7,554 nucleotides of DNA, from NCBI GenBank assembly GCA_020056865.1, contig JAGVGX010000085.1, positions 1 to 7,554 on the forward strand. Direction: 5' to 3'. Position numbers and translations under genes: made by a program. The DNA is from Desulfobacterales bacterium (lineage in GTDB: Bacteria > Desulfobacterota > Desulfobacteria > Desulfobacterales > BuS5). Of the stretch, positions 1 through 5,712 are shown one piece after another (the first letter of the stretch is position 1; each line of letters opens with the position of its first letter). The notes beneath the pieces are model-generated. The model ran no database searches. It was not told the origin of the DNA and saw only the letters and a list, made by a program, of their open reading frames with translations.

Positions 1-3
1 ATA

Positions 4-1923
4 ATGAATTCTCCACCCAAGATTTTAGTTGTAGACGACGAACCCCGCCTTTGCGACAGCATGAAAATACTTTTAAGCTCTGAAGGTTATCATGTGCAAA
101 CCGCAAAAACCGGCGCAGAAGGAATAGCTTGTCTGAAAAATAATGGTTTTGATCTTGCTCTTCTCGATATAGGGTTGCCTGATATGGACGGCTATCAGGT
201 TGTTGACAAGATCATGGAGCATGACCCTGATATAATCATTATCATGTTAACCGGCAATGCCTGTCTTGAAACAGCCATACAGGCCGTAAAAAAAGGCGTC
301 TATGATTTTTTAAGAAAACCAGTAGAGCCTGAAGTTCTTCTTAAAACAGCAAAAAAAGCCTTGGAGCAACAACAGCTCCAAACAAACCTGAAAGAAAGCG
401 AGTTTCGCTTCCGGCAACTTGCTGAAGCCACCTGGGAAGGAATTGTCATTCACGATCATGGCACTCTTCGCCATGCAAATCATCAATTTTATGATATGTT
501 TGGTTACAGGCCCGAAGACCTCATCAAAAAACAGATATATACTCACCTTGTTGTTCCCAATTCCTTAAGACCTTTGAAAACTGATCCGGCTTCCAGTGAA
601 ATCCGTACGTATGAAGCCAAAGGCATAAAGAAAAACGGCGAACAATTTCCATTAGAAATTCGGACAAAACAAATAATTTTTTACGGTCAATCAGCCACCG
701 TTGCATCTGTCAGAGATATCACTGAAAGAAAACAGGCTGAAGAAGAACACCTGATATTACAAAAAAAACTTGCAAAAGCCAACACCATGGAAGCACTTGG
801 ACTTATGGCAGGCAGCGTTGCCCATGATTTAAACAACATCCTGTCCGGCATTATCAGTTATCCGGAACTCATTTTAATGGACCTTCCACCTGACAGCAAA
901 CTCGCAAAACCATTAAAAACCATAAAAAACTCCGGAGAACGTGCCGCTGCTGTTGTTTCAGACTTAATGAGTATTGCAAGAATTTCAACAACTGAAAAAA
1001 TACCTTACAATTTGAACCCTATTATTAACGAATATTTACACTCTCCCGAATGCCACGAACTGAAAACAAGATACCCTGAAATCAATATTCATACAAATAT
1101 TGAACCCGACCTGATGAATATATACTGTTCACCAATTCACATTAACAAAGTATTGATGAATCTGGTACAAAACGCCGCCGAGTCTATGGGAAAAAACGGC
1201 ACAGTTACCATCTCAACTAAAAATTTCAATACTGAAGGGTCTGTTATAGACAAATATCTTTCAGGGGACCTCGTAACCCTGACCGTTTTAGATGACGGAC
1301 CAGGGATAAATAAAAAGGACATGGACAGAATCTTTGAACCTTTTTATACCAAAAAAATAATGGGAAGAAGCGGCACAGGATTGGGGCTTTCCGTTGTCTG
1401 GAATACCTTAAAAGACCATAAAGGCCATATTGAAGTTTCAAGCGATTCTGGCCAAACCAGATTCCAACTGTTTTTTCAGGCAACAAGGGATAAAACATAT
1501 CAAAATAAAGAAGAGATTCTTATAGAAAACTATACGGGAAGTGGCGAGAGCATTCTTGTTGTTGATGATCAAAAAAATCAAAGAGAAATCGCTTCAGAAT
1601 TATTAACACGACTCGGATATAAGGTAAATACCGTAACAAGTGGCGAAGAAGCAGTTCAATACCTTGACAACCATACGGCTGATGTAATTCTGCTTGATAT
1701 GATTATGGATCCCGGCATAAACGGTTTGGAAACCTACAAAAGGATTAAGAAAAAACATCCCGGGCAGAAAGCGATTATCGCAAGCGGTTATTCAGAAAGT
1801 GAGCATGTAAAAGATACACAGAAATTAGGGGCCGGCCAGTACATAAAAAAACCATATACTTTGGCAGGCATAGGTTTGGCAATCAGGGATGAAATAAAAA
1901 AAATGCCCCAGGAAATCAACTGA
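4..1923 (+). CDS. Hybrid sensor histidine kinase/response regulator (REC-PAS-HisKA-HATPase-REC)
   Basis: A 639-residue cytoplasmic phosphorelay protein with no signal peptide or membrane segment. Domains in order: an N-terminal receiver (about 5-120) with acidic pair D11/D12, phospho-acceptor D55, T83 and K105; a PAS sensor domain (about 131-243) ending in the usual 'DITERKQAEE' linker; a HisKA dimerisation domain with phospho-accepting H274 in 'SVAHDLNNIL'; a HATPase_c domain with N-box N386/N390, G1 box 'DDGPGI' (430-435), F-box 'FEPFYTKK' and G2 box 'GTGLGL'; and a second receiver (about 515-635) with D521/D522, acceptor D565, S594 and K616. All phosphotransfer residues are present, so it should be active. 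There is no DNA-binding output domain, so it probably passes phosphate to a partner encoded elsewhere. The ATG at 4 fits a normal receiver start ('KILVVDDEP' from residue 6); only three bases lie upstream, so promoter and RBS cannot be judged. The ligand of the PAS domain is unknown. The next gene starts 11 bases after the stop, which suggests co-transcription. Confidence 0.93.
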   Translation: MNSPPKILVVDDEPRLCDSMKILLSSEGYHVQTAKTGAEGIACLKNNGFDLALLDIGLPDMDGYQVVDKIMEHDPDIIIIMLTGNACLETAIQAVKKGVYDFLRKPVEPEVLLKTAKKALEQQQLQTNLKESEFRFRQLAEATWEGIVIHDHGTLRHANHQFYDMFGYRPEDLIKKQIYTHLVVPNSLRPLKTDPASSEIRTYEAKGIKKNGEQFPLEIRTKQIIFYGQSATVASVRDITERKQAEEEHLILQKKLAKANTMEALGLMAGSVAHDLNNILSGIISYPELILMDLPPDSKLAKPLKTIKNSGERAAAVVSDLMSIARISTTEKIPYNLNPIINEYLHSPECHELKTRYPEINIHTNIEPDLMNIYCSPIHINKVLMNLVQNAAESMGKNGTVTISTKNFNTEGSVIDKYLSGDLVTLTVLDDGPGINKKDMDRIFEPFYTKKIMGRSGTGLGLSVVWNTLKDHKGHIEVSSDSGQTRFQLFFQATRDKTYQNKEEILIENYTGSGESILVVDDQKNQREIASELLTRLGYKVNTVTSGEEAVQYLDNHTADVILLDMIMDPGINGLETYKRIKKKHPGQKAIIASGYSESEHVKDTQKLGAGQYIKKPYTLAGIGLAIRDEIKKMPQEIN

Positions 1924-1934
1924 TTTTTTCGATT

Positions 1935-3542
1935 ATGCTTTACCACAACCTGCAAAAACACCTTTCTTTTTGTTTCATAACTGATGAATTCTCAAATACG
2001 CTGACGTTGATTCAACAGGTTACCATTGCCATAATATCAGGAGCAACCCTGATTCGGTACCTGAACACATCGTTTTCTCCTTCATCTTTTCAAGAAGCCG
2101 AATCCATTCGAAGTCTCTGCTATAGCAATACCATTCCCTTTATTGTAGACAATAATATTCTTCTTGCAAAATCAATTACCGCAGACGGAATACATTTAAC
2201 CCAAAACAATGAAACACCGGAAGTCGCACGCGGCATTTTAGGAACCAACGCAATTATCGGAATTTCTGTTTACAGCATAAATGAACTTAAACAAAAACAT
2301 GTAACTGAATGTGATTATATTGAGATTGGACCTGTTTTCTCAGAAAAAAAAGATCCGGTTGGATTAATGCTTGTAAAGGCTGCGGCTTCAGCATCCGCTC
2401 TTCCTGTTGTTGCCTCAGGGGGAATCAACAGTAAAAATATACAGTCATGTCTGGACTCCGGTGCAACAGGTGTTTGCGTGAAGCGTTTTATCACACGGGC
2501 AAAAGATCCTTATGCAAATGCAAAAAAAATTTCATCTGCCTGCGGTGGTCATCAACGTTCATCACTTGAACCTGCATGGGATAATGAATTTGATCTCATC
2601 AAGCGTCTTGTCTCAGATATGCCATATAATAAAGGCGGAAAACATCACCTTATCGTGCCTCCTGGAGATGACGCTGCCCTTCTTGCTCCTTTACGAAACC
2701 CGGTTATTACGACAGATACACAAAGAGAAGGTATTCACTTCAGGTTATGCTGGCAGACACCTGAAGAAATCGGTGCAAAAGCCGTAGAAGTCACCTTCAG
2801 TGACCTTGCAGCCTCATATGCTGAGCCTCTTTGCCTGTTTGTAAACATCGCCATACCCGCTTCCATGCCGGCCACTGTCGTACAACAAGTATACAAAGGA
2901 ATAAAAACATCTCTTTTAAAACACCATGCCTCTCTCGGCGGAGGAAATGTTTCAGCATCTGAAAGATTGTCTCTTGACCTTTTTGCAATTGGCGAAGGAC
3001 GTGAGGGTCTATTTCCGCTCCGCTGCCGGGCAAATCCGGGAGACGGCCTTTACTGCACAGGAGCACTAGGCCTTGCACACGCCGGACTTCATTGTCTTAT
3101 AAAAAAAGATGCCAGCTTTACAACGCTTATTGATAAATTCAAATCTCCAGCAGCAAGATTCGATGCCGCGCGTATCCTTGCTGAAAATAATGTTCAGTGT
3201 GTTATCGATATCAGCGACGGACTTGCAGGAGACGCAACACATATCGCCGAAGCTTCAAATGTTACAATTGATCTTGACTTATCAAAATATTCTTATGATA
3301 ATAATTTTACCAAATTTTGTAGAAAATATAACCTGTCACCGGATGAAATAATATTTTCCGGCGGAGAGGATTATGAACTTTTGTTTGCCTGTCCTGTTGA
3401 TACGTTTAACCAAATAAAGAAAAAACTCCCAGAAGCATTCAGCGTTGGAAACTGCATGAAATTCAGCGGCAAACACATCACAGGTGTTCCATCAGCCATT
3501 CAGTCATACCAGCATGGAAATATATTCGACGTTAACCTATAA
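1935..3542 (+). CDS. thiE-thiL: ThiE-like/ThiL fusion: thiamine-phosphate synthase-like domain plus thiamine-monophosphate kinase
   Basis: A 535-residue in-frame fusion. Residues about 10-200 are a TIM-barrel ThiE/TenI domain: 'FITDEF' (first strand), 'ADGIHL' (83-88), 'IIGISV' with S111, 'DYIEIGPVF' (127-135) and phosphate-loop 'SGGIN' (161-165). Residues about 215-530 are ThiL, which phosphorylates TMP to thiamine diphosphate with ATP. Its motifs are well kept: 'GDDAALL' (244-250), 'TTDT' (259-262), 'SDLAA' (289-293), 'DISDGL' (425-430) and 'SGGEDYELLF' (475-484). The ThiL half is probably active, although the usual GGD is GGN (N338) and the usual N-L-S-D is T-F-S-D (287-290). The ThiE half is doubtful: the Q-x-R-x-K segment reads R41-Y-L-N-T45, and the two metal-binding Asp positions are N73 and N92. 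It may be a degenerate ThiE or TenI-like. No clear Shine-Dalgarno precedes the ATG, but a later start would remove the first barrel strand. The 11-base gap after the kinase gene suggests translation coupled to it. Confidence 0.9.
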   Translation: MLYHNLQKHLSFCFITDEFSNTLTLIQQVTIAIISGATLIRYLNTSFSPSSFQEAESIRSLCYSNTIPFIVDNNILLAKSITADGIHLTQNNETPEVARGILGTNAIIGISVYSINELKQKHVTECDYIEIGPVFSEKKDPVGLMLVKAAASASALPVVASGGINSKNIQSCLDSGATGVCVKRFITRAKDPYANAKKISSACGGHQRSSLEPAWDNEFDLIKRLVSDMPYNKGGKHHLIVPPGDDAALLAPLRNPVITTDTQREGIHFRLCWQTPEEIGAKAVEVTFSDLAASYAEPLCLFVNIAIPASMPATVVQQVYKGIKTSLLKHHASLGGGNVSASERLSLDLFAIGEGREGLFPLRCRANPGDGLYCTGALGLAHAGLHCLIKKDASFTTLIDKFKSPAARFDAARILAENNVQCVIDISDGLAGDATHIAEASNVTIDLDLSKYSYDNNFTKFCRKYNLSPDEIIFSGGEDYELLFACPVDTFNQIKKKLPEAFSVGNCMKFSGKHITGVPSAIQSYQHGNIFDVNL

Positions 3543-3586
3543 ACAACATCTTTTTATTATATTATTATAGACAAACAGGGATATGT

Positions 3587-4375
3587 ATGCGTACAGCGTT
3601 ATCTATAGCCGGATCCGACCCTTCCGGCGGAGCAGGCATTCAGGCTGATATTAAAACCTTCCATGCGCACGGCATTTTTGGCATGAGCGCAATTACAGCA
3701 ATAACTGTGCAAAATACCCAAAAGGTTTATTCCGTTCACCCAATAAACGCAGATATTGTTTTCAACCAAATTATTTGTCTTTTTGAAGACACTGAAATTC
3801 ACGGAATAAAAATAGGGATGGTTTATGATGTAAAACAAATTAAAGCCATCGAAAAGGCACTAAGCCACGCTAATAAACTCCCACCTGTTATTCTCGATCC
3901 GGTAATGATTTCAAAAAGCGGGCATCCGCTTTTAAAAAACAGCGCCGTTGATACGCTCGTTAGGCATCTGTTCCCAATCGCTGATGTTGTGACTCCAAAT
4001 ATTAATGAAGCTGAAATTCTTGTAAAAAAAAAGATTAATAGTATTGACGACATGAAAGAAGCTGCTTATGATGTCATGAACATGGGAGCAAATAATGTTG
4101 TCATAAAAGGTGGTCATCTGAAAAGTAACCTTGGTACCGATGTTTTCTATGATGGGATCAACTTTACAATATTGCAAAGCCAATGGATAGACACAATACA
4201 TACCCACGGTACAGGATGCACATTTTCATCTGCAATTACTGCTAACATGGCCACCGGCAAAAAACTTGCTGATGCTGTTACCGATGCAAAAACCTATATT
4301 ACAAAGGCAATTAAACATTCACTTCCAATCGGAAAAGGACACGGTCCAGTAAATCATTTTTATCAAATAATATGA
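3587..4375 (+). CDS. thiD: Hydroxymethylpyrimidine/phosphomethylpyrimidine kinase ThiD
   Basis: A 262-residue ribokinase-fold enzyme of normal length for ThiD. It phosphorylates HMP and then HMP-P to HMP-PP, the pyrimidine donor for thiamine phosphate. Visible family signatures are the N-terminal substrate loop 'SIAGSDPSGGAGIQAD' (6-21), 'TAITVQNT' (37-44), 'ILDPVM' (102-107), 'TPNINEAE' (136-143), 'VIKGGH' with K174 (172-177) and the anion-hole segment 'HGTGCTFSSAI' (207-217) with C211. The C-terminus 'GKGHGPVNHF' is also typical. There is no extra C-terminal ThiN or ThiE domain, so this protein cannot replace the doubtful ThiE half of the upstream gene. The start is supported by AGGGA at 3577-3581, five bases before the ATG. 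The 44-base gap to the fusion gene is A+T-rich with no terminator or riboswitch, so the two are probably transcribed together. Confidence 0.96.
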   Translation: MRTALSIAGSDPSGGAGIQADIKTFHAHGIFGMSAITAITVQNTQKVYSVHPINADIVFNQIICLFEDTEIHGIKIGMVYDVKQIKAIEKALSHANKLPPVILDPVMISKSGHPLLKNSAVDTLVRHLFPIADVVTPNINEAEILVKKKINSIDDMKEAAYDVMNMGANNVVIKGGHLKSNLGTDVFYDGINFTILQSQWIDTIHTHGTGCTFSSAITANMATGKKLADAVTDAKTYITKAIKHSLPIGKGHGPVNHFYQII

Positions 4376-4420
4376 ATATTTTTCAATAATATGGATTATC
4401 TATAGAAAAGGAGCGCTGAA

Positions 4421-4882
4421 ATGAAAAAATTAAATCATATACTTGTGCCTCTAGACGGATCCGAACTATCTGAAAAAGGATTGGAAACTGCATTTACGCT
4501 GGCAAAACTCAGCGGCGCCACATTAACTTTTCTTAGAGTGTTAAGACCTGTAGATGATATTATTAAAATCGACGAGCATAACGCAATTTATGTAGACGAA
4601 CAGATTGAATACAAAACTATTCGGGCCACAAAGTATTTAGAATCTGTTAAAGATATGGCAAAATCAATACCTGCCCATATTGTTGTGGAAACAGGCCTGG
4701 CTGCAGAAATCATCATAGAGTATGCAAAAAACAATTCCGTTGACTTAATTGTAATGGCAACCCATGGGCGTACGGGATTACAGCGATGGTTTTATGGCAG
4801 CACAGCCGGAAAAGTATTGAGCGGAGCAAGCCATCCTGTTTTGCTCGTCAGATCTTTTCCAGATGAAACAACAAAAGAATAA
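4421..4882 (+). CDS. Universal stress protein, UspA family (first of two)
   Basis: A 153-residue single-domain UspA-fold protein, a usual length for the family; these small cytoplasmic dimers are linked to survival under starvation and stress. It starts with the typical strand 'HILVPLDGSELSEKGL' (6-21), has a central 'ETGLAAEIIIEYAK' (90-103), and then 'DLIVMATHGRTGLQRW'. The nucleotide-binding signature G-x2-G-x9-G-S/T is nearly intact: A113-T-H-G116, nine residues, then G126-S127, so the first Gly is Ala, a common variant that I expect still allows ATP binding. 'HPVLLVR' (138-144) closes the fold. AAGGAG at 4408-4413 stands seven bases before the ATG, a strong ribosome binding site. It follows thiD by 45 bases and may be read from the same transcript; no confident promoter is seen in that gap. 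The target process is not known. Confidence 0.95.
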   Translation: MKKLNHILVPLDGSELSEKGLETAFTLAKLSGATLTFLRVLRPVDDIIKIDEHNAIYVDEQIEYKTIRATKYLESVKDMAKSIPAHIVVETGLAAEIIIEYAKNNSVDLIVMATHGRTGLQRWFYGSTAGKVLSGASHPVLLVRSFPDETTKE

Positions 4883-4897
4883 AATAATATTAATATA

Positions 4898-4927
4898 TTG
4901 AAATCGGTCTATCTTTAATAATATAAT
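4898..4927 (+). promoter_or_regulatory. Predicted sigma70-type promoter for the second usp gene
   Basis: A -35 box TTGAAA (4898-4903, five of six consensus bases) and a perfect -10 box TATAAT (4922-4927) are separated by 18 bases. The stretch just upstream (4881-4897) is entirely A and T and could act as an UP element. Transcription would begin near 4933-4936, giving a leader of about 100 bases before the ATG at 5033. The region is A+T-rich throughout, so a chance match is possible, but both boxes together at acceptable spacing in the only sizeable gap between the usp genes make this credible. Confidence 0.55.
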
Positions 4928-5032
4928 ATCAGACAAACAATACATAATGGCAAACCAGTTACAATCATCTTAATTTGTAGCAATCAATGTTCATACACTG
5001 CAATTAAATTAACGTTGTAAAGGAGAAAGAAC

Positions 5033-5512
5033 ATGGAAAAAATTAAAAAAATAATGATCGCTGTTGACCTTTCAGAAAGCTGCATTCCTGCAAGACAATT
5101 TGCAGCAGAGCTTGCTGAAAAACTAAAAACCAAACTCGTCATGGCAAATGTAATCAATCAGATAGAAATAAGGGCATTGCAAAAAATATCAAAGGGATCG
5201 GATTCCATGTCCATCGATCAGTATTTAGAAGATCAGAAAAAGAGCCGGTATGAACAAATTGATCAAATGGTTAATTCCTCAATATCTAATAAAGATTTCA
5301 GAAAATATGTCAAAATAATCATACGACACGGTGTTCCTTTTCAGGAACTGCTTAAAGTAGCGGAAGAAGAAAATATTGATCTTATTGTTATGGGAACGAA
5401 AGGTCGATCCAATCTTGCAAATGTCCTTGTGGGATCAACAGCAAGTCAGTTGTTTCATCACTCTAAAATTCCTGTGTTGACCATCCCATTAAAAGCCATG
5501 TGTGATTGCTGA
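5033..5512 (+). CDS. Universal stress protein, UspA family (second of two)
   Basis: A 159-residue single-domain UspA-fold protein, clearly diverged from the usp gene just upstream, so not a recent duplicate. The first strand is '[12 protein letters not shown]' (6-17). The nucleotide-binding signature is complete: G121-T-K-G124, nine residues (125-133), then G134-S135, as in ATP-binding members such as MJ0577. 'IPVLTIPL' (146-153) is the last strand. The middle (about 45-92) is longer and more charged than in the neighbour. The protein ends in 'KAMCDC': Cys157 and Cys159 at the extreme C-terminus, with another Cys at 17, which is not typical of the family. AAGGAG at 5020-5025, seven bases before the ATG, is a strong ribosome binding site. 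The 150-base gap upstream carries a plausible promoter, so this gene can probably be expressed independently of the first usp gene. Its physiological role cannot be told from sequence. Confidence 0.95.
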   Translation: MEKIKKIMIAVDLSESCIPARQFAAELAEKLKTKLVMANVINQIEIRALQKISKGSDSMSIDQYLEDQKKSRYEQIDQMVNSSISNKDFRKYVKIIIRHGVPFQELLKVAEEENIDLIVMGTKGRSNLANVLVGSTASQLFHHSKIPVLTIPLKAMCDC

Positions 5513-5541
5513 TTAAGTCACAGTAGGCTTTGTTGCTATGT

Positions 5542-5599
5542 GCTTTTGCATAAGTACAGTACCATAAGCAGACTATGAGTATTATATTTATGCAAAAGC
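5542..5599. repeat. 12-bp perfect inverted repeat in the usp-GH13 gap
   Basis: GCTTTTGCATAA (5542-5553) is matched exactly by its reverse complement TTATGCAAAAGC (5588-5599). The stem can be extended inwards by three more pairs (5554-5556 with 5585-5587, one of them G-T), leaving a 28-base loop. A smaller CATA/TATG pair (5563-5566, 5574-5577) lies inside the loop. It sits 29 bases after the second usp stop codon and about 113 bases before the GH13 start. The long loop and lack of a T-run directly after the second arm argue against a classical intrinsic terminator, though it could still end or protect the usp transcript. It could also be a spaced operator or a dispersed repeat. The rest of the 200-base gap (5513-5712) is A+T-rich with no convincing promoter or small gene. 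Confidence 0.6.
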
Positions 5600-5712
5600 C
5601 TTGATTAACAATATCTAATAAATTCCATTCTTCTTTTTTTCAACACGACACGGCACACATACATTCACATAGATGTTTTTTATATAAATTACACCGGCAA
5701 CAGATACTAAAT

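Noticed and set aside
2512..3351. Overlapping open frames inside the thiE-thiL gene (2512-2787 and 3109-3351 on +, 2797-3078 on -)
   Set aside because: They have no recognisable domain and lie entirely within a gene whose own frame carries clear conserved motifs.
4366..4393. Direct repeat AATAATATG at 4366-4374 and 4385-4393
   Set aside because: It is A/T-only apart from the last base, and one copy lies inside the end of thiD; expected by chance in this composition.
3569..4939. Shared AGACAAACA after A/T-rich DNA at 3569-3577 and 4931-4939 as a common regulatory motif
   Set aside because: Only nine bases in low-complexity surroundings, at different distances from the start codons (about 10 and 93 bases); chance is the simpler explanation.
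5521..5612. The inverted repeat as an integron attC site
   Set aside because: No proper RYYYAAC/GTTRRRY core pair flanks the arms, and there is no integrase or cassette context.
5513..5712. Promoter for the GH13 gene (TATAAA at 5683-5688)
   Set aside because: No acceptable -35 box lies 16-18 bases upstream, and such hexamers are frequent in A/T-rich DNA.
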